64,000 nt of DNA, taken from positions 186,001-250,000 of the forward strand of contig NZ_CP193755.1 in NCBI RefSeq assembly GCF_050847355.1. The letters are read 5' to 3'. The DNA is from Limimaricola sp027213785 (GTDB taxonomy: Bacteria; Pseudomonadota; Alphaproteobacteria; Rhodobacterales; Rhodobacteraceae). The notes under the pieces are model-generated. The model made no database searches, was not told the origin of the DNA, and was given only the letters and a program-made list of their open reading frames with translations. The position numbers and the translations under genes were made by a program. Numbering within the stretch: the stretch's first letter is position 1; the number at the start of each line of letters is the position of its first letter. Below are positions 26,704 through 35,251 of the stretch, one piece after another.

Positions 26704-26732
26704 TTGGCAGTTATCCACAGGCGTACTAGATT
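26704..26732 (+). promoter_or_regulatory. rarA promoter, probably giving a leaderless mRNA
   Basis: TTGGCA (26704-26709) and TAGATT (26727-26732) are separated by 17 bases. The usual start, about seven bases after the -10, falls on the A of the rarA ATG (26739). There is no Shine-Dalgarno sequence between the -10 and the ATG, which agrees with leaderless translation. Confidence 0.6.
26711..26719 (+). promoter_or_regulatory. DnaA box within the rarA promoter spacer
   Basis: TTATCCACA matches the strong consensus DnaA box exactly. It lies between the -35 and -10 hexamers of the rarA promoter, where bound DnaA would block RNA polymerase. Confidence 0.65.
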
Positions 26733-26738
26733 TGGGGC

Positions 26739-28088
26739 ATGGCCGATCTGTTCGACAACCTGCCCGACAGCCAGCAGGAGCGCGCTCCGGCGGCTGCGCC
26801 CGAACCGTCGGGGCACCGGCCGCTGGCCGACAGGCTGCGACCGCGCAGCCTCGGTGATGTCATCGGGCAGGAGCAGGTGCTGGGGCCCGAGGCCCCTCTG
26901 GGCGGCATGCTCGCCGCCAAATCGCTTTCCTCGCTGATCCTTTGGGGCCCGCCGGGCGTCGGCAAGACCACCATTGCGCGGCTTCTGGCGGACGCCACCG
27001 ACCTCGCCTTCGTGCAGGTCAGCGCGATCTTCACGGGCGTGGCCGATCTGAAGAAGGTGTTCGAGGCGGCCAAGCTTCGGCGCGGCCAGGGGCGCGGCAC
27101 GCTGCTTTTCGTCGACGAGATCCACCGCTTCAACAAGGCGCAGCAGGACGGTTTCCTGCCGCATATGGAAGATGGCACCATCCTCCTCGTCGGCGCGACC
27201 ACCGAGAACCCCTCGTTCGAACTGAACGCGGCGCTACTGAGCCGGGCGCAGGTGCTGGTGCTGACCCGGCTCGACCTCGCCGATCTCGAGCGCCTTGCCC
27301 AGCGCGCGGAGAAGGAGCTGGGCCGATCGCTGCCGCTCGACGGAGCGGCGCGCGAAGCGCTGCTCGAAATGGCGGACGGCGATGGCCGGGCGCTGTTGAA
27401 CCTGATCGAGCAGGTGGCGGCGTGGAAGACCGAGACGCGGCTCGGGGTCGAGGCGCTGACCACCCGGCTGATGAAGCGTGCCGCGAAATACGACAAGTCC
27501 GGGGACGAGCACTACAACCTCATCTCGGCGCTGCACAAATCCGTGCGCGGTTCCGATCCGGATGCCGCGCTCTACTGGCTGGCGCGGATGCTGACCGGTG
27601 GCGAGGACCCGCGCTATCTCGCGCGGCGCATCACCCGCATGGCGGTCGAGGACATCGGACTTGCCGACCCGCAGGCGCAGACGATCTGCCTGCATGCATG
27701 GGAGACCTATGAGCGGCTTGGCTCGCCCGAGGGCGATCTGGCGCTGGGGCAGGCGGTGATCTACCTCGCGCTCGCGCCGAAATCCAATGCCGGCTACGCC
27801 GCCTTCAAGGCGGCCATGGCCGAGGCGCGCAAGACAGGCTCCGAGCCGCCGCCCAAGCATATCCTCAATGCCCCCACCCGGCTCATGAAGGAACAGGGCT
27901 ATGGCAAGGGCTACGACTACGACCACGACGCCGAGGATGCCTTCTCGGGGCAGAACTACTTCCCCGAGACCATGAAGCGCCCGGTCTACTACACCCCCGT
28001 GGATCGCGGCCATGAGCGCGAACTCCGCAAGCGGGTCGAGTTCTTCTCCGGCCTGCGCGAGAAGCGCAGGCGGGGCGAAGGGCGGTAG
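26739..28088 (+). CDS. rarA: Replication-associated recombination protein A (RarA/MgsA AAA+ ATPase)
   Basis: RarA is a RuvB-like clamp-loader-type AAA+ ATPase that acts at stalled replication forks. The 449-residue protein begins MADLFDNLP, resembling an N-terminal SSB- or clamp-interaction peptide, then RPLADRLRPRSLGDVIGQEQ. The Walker A is GPPGVGKTTIARLL (near residue 70), Walker B is LLFVDEIHRFNKAQQD, and GATTENPSFELNAALLSRAQ is the sensor-1 region. The C-terminal tetramerisation domain includes DEHYNLISALHKSVRGSDPD. It is transcribed alone from a promoter containing a DnaA box. Confidence 0.97.
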   Translation: MADLFDNLPDSQQERAPAAAPEPSGHRPLADRLRPRSLGDVIGQEQVLGPEAPLGGMLAAKSLSSLILWGPPGVGKTTIARLLADATDLAFVQVSAIFTGVADLKKVFEAAKLRRGQGRGTLLFVDEIHRFNKAQQDGFLPHMEDGTILLVGATTENPSFELNAALLSRAQVLVLTRLDLADLERLAQRAEKELGRSLPLDGAAREALLEMADGDGRALLNLIEQVAAWKTETRLGVEALTTRLMKRAAKYDKSGDEHYNLISALHKSVRGSDPDAALYWLARMLTGGEDPRYLARRITRMAVEDIGLADPQAQTICLHAWETYERLGSPEGDLALGQAVIYLALAPKSNAGYAAFKAAMAEARKTGSEPPPKHILNAPTRLMKEQGYGKGYDYDHDAEDAFSGQNYFPETMKRPVYYTPVDRGHERELRKRVEFFSGLREKRRRGEGR

Positions 28089-28152
28089 CCCGGCAGGGGG
28101 GGGCGCTGCCCCCGGCCTGCGGCCTCCCCCGGCGTATTTGGGAAAGATGAAC
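28089..28152 (+). repeat. GC-rich intergenic repeat element of Rhodobacteraceae type
   Basis: The segment contains GGGGGGGCGCTGCCCCCGGC and GGCCTGCGGCC stem-forming parts followed by the motif CCCCCGGCGTATTTGGGAAA and GATGAA. From memory, CCCCGG(C/A)(G/T)TATTT...GATGAA elements recur in many intergenic regions of this family, like REP elements. Only one copy is seen in this window, so its repeat nature rests on recollection. Confidence 0.5.
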
Positions 28153-28198
28153 AGGGGCGGCGCTTGACAAGCCGGGCCGGCACAACGACACCGCGCGG

Positions 28199-28552
28199 AT
28201 GATGACATCCCTTGCATTGGTGGCCTTCGGTGGCGCCGCGGGCGCGAGCCTGCGATTTCTCGTGGGGCAGGCCGTGGCCTTTCCCATGGGCACGGTCGCC
28301 GTGAACGTCGCGGGCAGCTTCGCGATCGGCGCGCTGTTCGTGTGGCTTGCGGGTCGCGGCGCGCCTCTGGCGCCGCTGCTGATCACCGGGCTGCTGGGCG
28401 GCTTCACCACCTTTTCGGCCTTCTCGCTCGACGCGCTGCGCCTCGTCGAGGCGGGCCGCATGAGCGCGGCGCTGGCCTATGTGGCGGGATCGGTCATTCT
28501 CTCAATCGTGGCCTGTGCTTTGGGCCTCTGGATCGCAAGGAGCCTTTCATGA
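28199..28552 (+). CDS. crcB: Fluoride efflux channel CrcB/Fluc
   Basis: Fluc channels export fluoride as dual-topology dimers in the inner membrane. The 117-residue protein has four hydrophobic segments and the family signatures GGAAGASLRFLVG (start), NVAGSFAIG (helix 2) and GGFTTFSAFSLD (helix 3), the last containing the Phe-box and Na+-site region. Two ATGs stand in tandem; either may be used. A consensus -35 TTGACA (28164) lies upstream but its -10 is weak. No fluoride riboswitch is seen. It overlaps rluC by four bases and heads a four-gene operon. Confidence 0.95.
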   Translation: MMTSLALVAFGGAAGASLRFLVGQAVAFPMGTVAVNVAGSFAIGALFVWLAGRGAPLAPLLITGLLGGFTTFSAFSLDALRLVEAGRMSAALAYVAGSVILSIVACALGLWIARSLS

Positions 28553-29607
28553 GCGGCGTGCAGACCATCACCGTCGGGGCCGACGAGGGCGACCAGCGGC
28601 TCGACCGCTGGCTCAAGCGGCGGTTTCCCCATCTGGTCCAGACCCGGATCGAGAAGATGTGCCGCAAGGGCGAACTGCGGGTCGAGGGCGGTCGCGTGAA
28701 GCCCGCGACGCGGCTCGAGGTCGGCCAGAGCGTGCGCGTGCCCCCCATTCCCGAGGCGCACGAGGTCGAGAGCCGGCCAGTGGACCGCAGCCAGATTTCC
28801 AAGAAGGACGCGGAGATGATCCGCGGCTGCGTGATCTACCGCGATGACCACATCATCGCGATCAACAAGCCCGCCGGCCTGCCGACCCAAGGGGGCTCCG
28901 GCGTTTCCAAGCATGTCGACGGTCTCGCCGAGGCGCTGCGCGACGGCTTCGAGGACAAGCCGCGCCTCGTGCACCGGCTCGACAAGGATACCTCCGGCGT
29001 GCTGCTGCTGGCGCGCACCCGCACCGCCGCCAAGGGGCTGACCGAGAACCTCAAGCACCGCGAGACACGCAAGATCTACTGGGCCGCCGTCGCCGGTGCG
29101 CCGCAGCCGCGCGCGGGCATCATCAAGTACGGCCTCGTGAAGGCGATGGGCCATGGCAAGGGGGGCGAGGGCGAGCGGATGCAGTGCATCCACCCCGCCG
29201 AGGTCGACAAGACGCCGGGCGCAAAGCGCGCCACCACCGAATTCGCCACGATCAGCGCGCTGGGACAGCGGGTGTCGTGGATGGCGCTGGTGCCGGTGAC
29301 GGGGCGCACCCACCAGCTGCGCGCCCACATGGCCGAGATCGGCCACCCGGTTGTGGGCGACGGCAAATATGGCGGTTCGAGCCAGGAAAATCTCGGCGAT
29401 GGCTGGGGCTCCGGCCTTGGCGCCGAGATCGACCGCAAGCTGCACCTGCATGCGCGCTCGTTGAAGATCGAGCACCCGGTGACCAAGGCGGTGCTGCAAC
29501 TCGTGGCGCCGCTGCCCGAGCACATGGAGCGGACCTGGGACTTTTTCGGATGGGATGCGCGCGAGGCGCCGATGGACCCCTTCGATCCGAACGACCCGCT
29601 GGCATGA
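28549..29607 (+). CDS. rluC: 23S rRNA pseudouridine synthase, RluC/RluD family
   Basis: The 352-residue enzyme has an N-terminal S4 RNA-binding domain (DRWLKRRFPHLVQTRIEKMC) and the pseudouridine synthase catalytic domain. The catalytic Asp is in LVHRLDKDTSGVLLLARTR, and VTGRTHQLRAHMAEIGHPVVGDGKYGG is the second conserved block. RluC modifies 23S rRNA positions 955, 2504 and 2580 in E. coli; the exact targets here are inferred. It is coupled by ATGA overlaps to crcB upstream and the HAD gene downstream. Confidence 0.93.
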   Translation: MSGVQTITVGADEGDQRLDRWLKRRFPHLVQTRIEKMCRKGELRVEGGRVKPATRLEVGQSVRVPPIPEAHEVESRPVDRSQISKKDAEMIRGCVIYRDDHIIAINKPAGLPTQGGSGVSKHVDGLAEALRDGFEDKPRLVHRLDKDTSGVLLLARTRTAAKGLTENLKHRETRKIYWAAVAGAPQPRAGIIKYGLVKAMGHGKGGEGERMQCIHPAEVDKTPGAKRATTEFATISALGQRVSWMALVPVTGRTHQLRAHMAEIGHPVVGDGKYGGSSQENLGDGWGSGLGAEIDRKLHLHARSLKIEHPVTKAVLQLVAPLPEHMERTWDFFGWDAREAPMDPFDPNDPLA

Positions 29608-30275
29608 GCGACCTGCGGCTGGTGATCTTCGACGTCGACGGCACGCTGGTCGACAGCCAGCGCGACATCCTCGCCGCGATGGCGGCCGCCTTCGCCTCGG
29701 AGGGGCTGGAGACGCCGCCGCGCGAGCGGGTGCTGTCGGGCGTCGGGCTGTCGCTGCCCGAGACCTTCTTGCGGCTGGCGGGGGACCGGGACGGTGACAC
29801 CCGCGCTCGCATGATCGCGACCTACTGCACCGCCTATGCCGATCTGCGGCAGGCGCATGGGCCCGAAAGCAGCCCCTTCTATCCCGGGACGCGCGAGGCG
29901 CTCGACCGGCTTGCGGGCGAGCCCTTCACGCTTTTGGCGGTGGCGACGGGCAAGTCGCGGCGCGGGCTCGACCGGCTGATCGAGGCGCATGGGCTGGAGG
30001 GGATGTTCCACAGCCGACAGACCGCAGACGACCACCCCTCCAAGCCGAACCCGGCGATGATCCAGGCCGCGCTCATTGATACCGGCGTGGCGGCGCGGCG
30101 GGCCGTGATGGTGGGCGACACCCGCTTCGACGTGGACATGGCGCGCGCCGCGGGCGTGGCCTCGATCGGGGTGGGCTGGGGCTACCAGCCGGCGGCCGGG
30201 CTCATGGCCGACCGGATCATCCACGACTGGGCCGGGCTCGCGCCCGCGCTCGACGAGCTGACGGAGACGACCTGA
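29604..30275 (+). CDS. HAD-superfamily hydrolase (phosphoglycolate phosphatase-like)
   Basis: The 223-residue protein has the HAD motifs in order: DVDGTLVDS (motif I, residues 9-17), VATGKSRRGLDRL (motif II), the Lys of HPSKPNPAM (motif III) and MVGDTRFDVDMA (motif IV). An alpha-helical C1 cap lies between motifs I and II. The substrate is unknown; the closest pattern is Gph-like phosphatases that remove 2-phosphoglycolate or other small phosphates. It sits between rluC and the ATP12 gene, with overlaps at both ends (four bases and one base). Confidence 0.88.
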   Translation: MSDLRLVIFDVDGTLVDSQRDILAAMAAAFASEGLETPPRERVLSGVGLSLPETFLRLAGDRDGDTRARMIATYCTAYADLRQAHGPESSPFYPGTREALDRLAGEPFTLLAVATGKSRRGLDRLIEAHGLEGMFHSRQTADDHPSKPNPAMIQAALIDTGVAARRAVMVGDTRFDVDMARAAGVASIGVGWGYQPAAGLMADRIIHDWAGLAPALDELTETT

Positions 30276-30982
30276 TGAGCGAATGGAAGGCCAAGCGGTT
30301 CTGGAAAGAGGCCGACATCGCCCCCACAGACGGCGGCTGGCAGGTGCTGCTCGACAGCCGGCCGGTGCGCACCCCCGCCAAGGCGGCGCTGGTGCTGCCG
30401 ACGCAGGCGCTGGCACGGGCGGTCGCCGCCGAGTGGCAGGCCCAGGAGGAGCGGATCGATCCCCGCAGCATGCCGGTCACCCGCACCTCGAACTCGGCGA
30501 TCGACAAGGTCGCCCTGCAGCGTGCCGAGGTGGCCGAGATGCTGGCGGCCTATGGCGGTTCGGACCTCCTGTGCTACCGGGCCCTCGGCCCGGCCGAGCT
30601 GGTGGCCCGACAGGCGGTCGAGTGGAACCCCTTGCTCGACTGGGCGAGGGAGCGTTACGGCGCGGGGCTCTCCACCGTGTCCGGCGTCATGCCGGTAACG
30701 CAGGACGCGGCCGCGCTGGACCGGCTGTCGGCCCCGGTGCGCGAGATGGAGCCATTCGCCCTCGCGGCCTTTCACGATCTCGTGGCACTGTCGGGCTCGC
30801 TGGTGCTGGCGCTCGCGGTCATCGAGGAGCGTCTGGAGGCCGAGGAGGCCTGGCGCCTGTCGCGGCTCGACGAGGAATGGCAGATCGAACAATGGGGTGC
30901 CGACGAGGAGGCGGAGGCGATGGCGCAGGTCAAGCGCGCCGCCTTCCTCGACGCGGCCGCCTTCTGGCGGCTGCTGCACTAG
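30275..30982 (+). CDS. ATP12 family F1-ATPase assembly chaperone
   Basis: The 235-residue protein matches ATP12, which in mitochondria chaperones the F1 alpha subunit. It starts KRFWKEADIAPTDGGWQVLL, followed by DSRPVRTPAKAALVLPT. The helical part contains EWQAQEERIDPRSMPVTRTS and LLCYRA, and the C terminus has EEWQIEQWGADEEAEA. It is typical of alphaproteobacteria, the ancestors of mitochondria. It starts on the last base of the HAD stop codon and ends the crcB operon before a terminator. Confidence 0.93.
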   Translation: MSEWKAKRFWKEADIAPTDGGWQVLLDSRPVRTPAKAALVLPTQALARAVAAEWQAQEERIDPRSMPVTRTSNSAIDKVALQRAEVAEMLAAYGGSDLLCYRALGPAELVARQAVEWNPLLDWARERYGAGLSTVSGVMPVTQDAAALDRLSAPVREMEPFALAAFHDLVALSGSLVLALAVIEERLEAEEAWRLSRLDEEWQIEQWGADEEAEAMAQVKRAAFLDAAAFWRLLH

Positions 30983-31014
30983 GCGGCACCTCGACCGGTT
31001 CTGCGCATCCTGAG

Positions 31015-31043
31015 CGGGCGGTTCATCGGTGAACCGCCCGTTT
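31015..31043 (+). terminator. Terminator of the crcB-rluC-HAD-ATP12 operon
   Basis: CGGGCGGTTCA and TGAACCGCCCG form an 11-pair perfect stem with a TCGG loop followed by TTTC, 32 bases after the ATP12 gene. Confidence 0.85.
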
Positions 31044-31241
31044 CGCATGCGCCCCTGCTTATTTACCCCGCGTCTGTGTCCGGCAAGGACAGGGGCCAGC
31101 CCTTGACCTGACGGCGAAAGATTGCCCAACTGGCGCCGTCGGGATCTTAACGGTCCTTGCAGATCGCCGCGCCGCGTGGCGGCCCGGCAACAAGAATGCC
31201 GCCCCCGCCAAGAGGGGCCGCAACTCAGGAAGAGGTTATTC

Positions 31242-32261
31242 ATGAAGAAATCCGTACTCTTCGGCGCGCTGACCGTCACCGGTCTCGTCGCCGGAGCGGC
31301 GCAGGCCGCCACGCTTGACGATGTCAAGGAGCGGGGCGAGCTGAACTGCGGCGTGGTGACCGGCCTGGCCGGCTTCGGCGCCCCCGACGCCAACGGCGTC
31401 TGGGAGGGCTTCGACGTCGCCGTCTGCCGCGCCGTCGCCGCCGCCGTGCTGGGCGATCCGACCGCCGTCAACTTCGTGCCCACCACCGGCCAGACCCGCT
31501 TCACCGCGCTAGCCTCGGGCGAGATCGACATGCTGGCGCGCAACACCACCTGGACCTTCTCGCGCGACACCGATCTCAAGTTCGATTTCGCCGGCGTCAA
31601 CTATTATGACGGCCAGGGCTTCATCGTGCCGACCGCGCTGGGCGTGTCCTCGGCCAAGGATCTCGACGGCGCCACCGTCTGCATCCAGACCGGCACCACC
31701 ACCGAGCTGAACCTTGCGGACTTCTTCCGCAACAACAACATCAGCTACGAACCGGTCCCAGTCGAGACCAACGCCGAGGCGCAGCAGCAGTACCTCGCCG
31801 GTGCCTGCGACGCCTACACCACCGACGCCTCCGGCCTCGCCGCGACCCGCGCCACCTTCGAGAACCCGGGCGAGCACGTGATCCTGCCCGAGATCATCTC
31901 CAAGGAGCCGCTCGGCCCGCTGGTGCGCCATGGCGACAACGAGTGGGGCGACATCGTGCGCTGGACCCTCAACGCGCTGATCGCGGCCGAAGAATTCGGC
32001 GTGACCTCGGCCAATGTCAACGAGCTGGCGGCCGCGCCGGGCACCAACCCCGAGGTGAACCGCCTGCTGGGCACCGAGGGCGAGCTGGGCGCGATGATCG
32101 GCCTCGAGAACGAGTGGGCCAAGAACGCGATCGCCGCCGGCGGCAACTATGGCGAGATCTTCGAGAAGAACATCGGCGAGAACACCCCGATCGGTCTGGC
32201 GCGTGGTCTGAACGCGCAGTGGACCAATGGCGGTCTGATCTACGCGCCGCCGTTCCGCTAA
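31242..32261 (+). CDS. aapJ: General L-amino acid ABC transporter, periplasmic binding protein
   Basis: The 339-residue protein has a signal peptide (MKKSVLFGALTVTGLVAGAAQA, cleavage after AQA at about residue 22) and the solute-binding domain TLDDVKERGELNCGVVTG. It continues with GVWEGFDVAVCRAVAAAVLG and LASGEIDMLARNTTWTFSRD, as in AapJ of Rhizobium, which binds many L-amino acids. Only the start at 31242 gives the signal peptide; it follows AGGAAGAGG. A stable stem-loop lies just downstream, which is usual for binding-protein genes that need higher expression than the permeases. Confidence 0.95.
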   Translation: MKKSVLFGALTVTGLVAGAAQAATLDDVKERGELNCGVVTGLAGFGAPDANGVWEGFDVAVCRAVAAAVLGDPTAVNFVPTTGQTRFTALASGEIDMLARNTTWTFSRDTDLKFDFAGVNYYDGQGFIVPTALGVSSAKDLDGATVCIQTGTTTELNLADFFRNNNISYEPVPVETNAEAQQQYLAGACDAYTTDASGLAATRATFENPGEHVILPEIISKEPLGPLVRHGDNEWGDIVRWTLNALIAAEEFGVTSANVNELAAAPGTNPEVNRLLGTEGELGAMIGLENEWAKNAIAAGGNYGEIFEKNIGENTPIGLARGLNAQWTNGGLIYAPPFR

Positions 32262-32268
32262 GCATCCC

Positions 32269-32293
32269 GGGAGGGGCGTTCCGCGCCCCTCCC
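32269..32293 (+). other. Stem-loop between aapJ and aapQ
   Basis: GGGAGGGGCG and CGCCCCTCCC form a ten-pair perfect stem without a T tract, directly after aapJ. It probably protects the aapJ 3' end so that the binding protein is made in excess. The remaining spacer contains two 10-base direct repeats GCAACCGGCG at 32353 and 32364. Confidence 0.6.
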
Positions 32294-32396
32294 CACCAAT
32301 CACGGACAAGGCGCGAAGCGCCGCCGCCCCCCGAGTGCAGGGCGCAGCCGGAGCAACCGGCGCGCAACCGGCGAGGGGACCAACGGGGACCATTGC

Positions 32397-33923
32397 ATGA
32401 CCACGACCTCGGATGCTCCGAAGGCCGGTTTCCGGCCGAGCCAACTCATCTACGATACCCGCTACCGCTCCCTCACGATCCAGGTGATCGCCTTCATCGC
32501 GCTGATGCTGGGGTTGAGCTGGCTGGTATCGAACACCATCGCCAACCTCTCGGCACTGGGCAAGGATTTCGACTTCGGCTTTCTCGGCCAGCGCGCGGGC
32601 TACGACATCAACCAGCGCCTGATCGAATATGACAGCGCCTCGTCCCATGGCCGAGCCGCGCTGGTAGGGATTCTCAACACGCTGCTGATCGCGGTGCTGG
32701 GCTGCGCGCTGGCCACCGTCGTCGGCGTTCTGGCAGGGGTGCTGCGCCTATCCAAGAACTGGCTCGTGGCCAAGCTGATGGCCGTCTATGTCGAGGGCTT
32801 CCGCAACATCCCCGTGCTGCTGTGGATCCTTCTCGTCTTCGCCCTGATGACCGAGGCCACGCCGCAGCCCCGCGATTTCCGTGAGGGCGGCGACGCCTCG
32901 ATGATCCTCGGCGACACCATCGCCATCACCAATCGCGGCGTGTTCATCCCGGCGCCGTTCTGGGGCGCGGGCGCGGGCATCCTGCTCGCCGTGTTCCTCG
33001 TGTCGCTGGTCGCGATCTTCTTCTGGCGGCGCTACGCGCATCGTACGCAGGAGCAGACCGGGCGCATCCTGCCGATCGGCTGGGGCACGCTGGGGCTGCT
33101 GATCGTTCCGACCGCCGTCGCCTTCCTGGCGCTGGGCATGACCTCGGGCCGGGTGACGCAGCCGGTGCTGGCCACCGGTGCCACCGAGGGCATGACGCTG
33201 ACCGATTACGCCGCCAGCCAGCAGACGATCAACGCCTGCGCGGTGCCGTTCTCCACCGAATCGCTGAACCTGCGCCGGCTGATGCGCAGCCAGGAGATCC
33301 GCTTCAACTACGTCGCCGTCGAGGACGCCGCGGGCGCACTCGCCGCGCTCCAGGCGGGCAACTGCAACGTGCTGTCGCTGCCGGCCTCGGTCGATCTCGC
33401 CACCGTGCCTGCGGGCGCCGTGGCGCTGTCCGACACGATCCGCCGCGGCATGCCGGTGGAGTTCGAGCGCCCGGTGCTGGGCGGCTTCAACTTCGAGGGC
33501 GGGCTGCAGCTTCGCAACTCGCTGATCGCGCTGTGGCTGGCGCTGTCGCTCTATACCGGCGCCTTCATCGCCGAGAACGTGCGCGGTGGCATCCTGTCGG
33601 TGTCCAAGGGCCAGACCGAGGCAGCCTACGCGCTGGGCATCAAGCCCTCGCGCACCATGCGGCTGGTGATCCTGCCGCAGGCGCTGCGCGTCATCATCCC
33701 GCCGATGATCTCGCAATATCTCAACCTCACCAAGAACTCGTCTCTGGCGATCGCGGTGGGTTACATGGATGTGCGTTCGACATTGGGCGGTATCACCATC
33801 AACCAGACCGGCAAGGAGCTGGAGGGGATGCTGCTGCTGGGGCTGTTCTACCTCGTCACCAGCCTCGTGATCTCGAGCGCGATGAACCTCTACAACGCCA
33901 GCGTGAAGCTGAAGGAGCGCTGA
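32397..33923 (+). CDS. aapQ: General L-amino acid ABC transporter, permease AapQ
   Basis: The 508-residue inner-membrane protein is much longer than the usual 220-residue amino-acid permease because a large insert separates its first helix pairs from the conserved C-terminal core, as in the Aap family. The C-terminal permease signature is EAAYALGIKPSRTMRLVILPQ followed by ALRVIIPPMISQYLNLTKNS. The central region (about 240-350) is hydrophilic and contains SQQTINACAVPFSTESLNLR, which resembles a periplasmic solute-binding-like insert. One base separates it from aapM. Confidence 0.94.
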   Translation: MTTTSDAPKAGFRPSQLIYDTRYRSLTIQVIAFIALMLGLSWLVSNTIANLSALGKDFDFGFLGQRAGYDINQRLIEYDSASSHGRAALVGILNTLLIAVLGCALATVVGVLAGVLRLSKNWLVAKLMAVYVEGFRNIPVLLWILLVFALMTEATPQPRDFREGGDASMILGDTIAITNRGVFIPAPFWGAGAGILLAVFLVSLVAIFFWRRYAHRTQEQTGRILPIGWGTLGLLIVPTAVAFLALGMTSGRVTQPVLATGATEGMTLTDYAASQQTINACAVPFSTESLNLRRLMRSQEIRFNYVAVEDAAGALAALQAGNCNVLSLPASVDLATVPAGAVALSDTIRRGMPVEFERPVLGGFNFEGGLQLRNSLIALWLALSLYTGAFIAENVRGGILSVSKGQTEAAYALGIKPSRTMRLVILPQALRVIIPPMISQYLNLTKNSSLAIAVGYMDVRSTLGGITINQTGKELEGMLLLGLFYLVTSLVISSAMNLYNASVKLKER

Positions 33924-33924
33924 G

Positions 33925-35241
33925 ATGTCCGACACGCATGCGCAAACCGTCTCCTTCGTCCGCGAGAGCATGATCCCGCAATCCGAGCCGCCGGCGGGCA
34001 ACCGCGGCGCCGTCCTCTGGATGCGCGAGAACCTGTTCTCCGGCTGGTTCAACATCATCACGACGCTGATCTCGCTCTACGTGATCTGGTGGGCGCTGTC
34101 GCACACCATGCCATGGGCGCTCAGGGGCATCTGGGACGCCTCGTCGCTCAGCGAATGCCGAGAGATCCGGGACGCCACGCTGCCCGAGGGTACCTCGGCC
34201 GCCTGCTGGGCGGTGCTGACCGACCGTTGGCAGCAGCTGATGTTCGGCTTCTACCCGCGCGAACTCTACTGGCGCCCGGTGCTGTCGCTGATCATCTTCC
34301 TCGCCGCCATCGCGCCGGTGCTGTTTCCGCATACGCCCCGCAAGGCGCTGGCGCTTACCGCGGTCTCGCCCTTCGTGATGTTCTGGTTGCTCTGGGGCGG
34401 CTCGGTCTGGTTCCCGGTTTCGGTCGCGCTCGGCTTCGTGCTGGGCTGGGCCGCGTGGCGGGCGCTGGCGCCCTTGGCGGGCACGCTCATCGCCTCCATC
34501 GTCGCGGCGGCGCTGCCGATCATCTACTGGCTCTACACGGCGGGCCCGCTCGCGCGGGAACTGGAGCAGGCGGTGTCGCTGAGCATCGAATACGTGCCGA
34601 GCCAGGATTTCGGCGGGTTCATGCTCTCCTTCATCATCGGCATCGCCGGCATCATCCTGTCGCTGCCGCTGGGCATCCTCCTGGCGCTGGGGCGGCAGTC
34701 GGACCTGTTCATCATCAACAAGATCTCGGTGGGCTTCATCGAGATCATCCGTGGCGTGCCGCTGATCGTCTGGCTGTTCACCGCGTCCCTGCTGCTGAAC
34801 TACTTCCTGCCGCCGGGGACCAATTTCGACCTGATGCTGCGGGTCATCATCATGGTGACGCTCTTCGCCGCGGCCTATATCGCCGAGGTCGTGCGCGGCG
34901 GCCTCGCCGCGCTGCCTAAGGGCCAGTACGAGGGCGCCGACAGCCTCGGCCTCTCCTATTGGCAATCGATGCGGCTGATCATCCTGCCGCAGGCGCTGAA
35001 GATCTCGATCCCCGGCATCGTCAACACCTTCATCGGCCTGTTCAAGGACACGACGCTGGTGGTGTTCATCGGCCTGCTGGACCCGATCGGCCTCAGCAAC
35101 GCGATCCGCGCCTCGACCGCGTGGAATGGCATCTACTGGGAACTCTTCGTCTTCATCGGCCTGCTGTTCTTCATCTGCTGCTTCAGCATGTCCCGCTATT
35201 CGCTGTATCTGGAGAAAAAGCTCCAGCGCGGCCACAAGTAA
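33925..35241 (+). CDS. aapM: General L-amino acid ABC transporter, permease AapM
   Basis: The second permease has 438 residues and about eight membrane segments. The first ones include WFNIITTLISLYVIWWALSH near residue 40. The C-terminal core carries VGFIEIIRGVPLIVWLFTAS and GADSLGLSYWQSMRLIILPQ, the latter the EAA loop that contacts the AapP ATPase. It pairs with AapQ to form the channel. aapP begins ten bases after it. Confidence 0.94.
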   Translation: MSDTHAQTVSFVRESMIPQSEPPAGNRGAVLWMRENLFSGWFNIITTLISLYVIWWALSHTMPWALRGIWDASSLSECREIRDATLPEGTSAACWAVLTDRWQQLMFGFYPRELYWRPVLSLIIFLAAIAPVLFPHTPRKALALTAVSPFVMFWLLWGGSVWFPVSVALGFVLGWAAWRALAPLAGTLIASIVAAALPIIYWLYTAGPLARELEQAVSLSIEYVPSQDFGGFMLSFIIGIAGIILSLPLGILLALGRQSDLFIINKISVGFIEIIRGVPLIVWLFTASLLLNYFLPPGTNFDLMLRVIIMVTLFAAAYIAEVVRGGLAALPKGQYEGADSLGLSYWQSMRLIILPQALKISIPGIVNTFIGLFKDTTLVVFIGLLDPIGLSNAIRASTAWNGIYWELFVFIGLLFFICCFSMSRYSLYLEKKLQRGHK

Positions 35242-35251
35242 GGAGGGTGTG

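Noticed and set aside
28089..28198. A fluoride riboswitch upstream of crcB
   Set aside because: I could not find the conserved GGxGAUGxxxxCxxxxxC-type pseudoknot sequence; the region is explained by a repeat element and a promoter-like hexamer.
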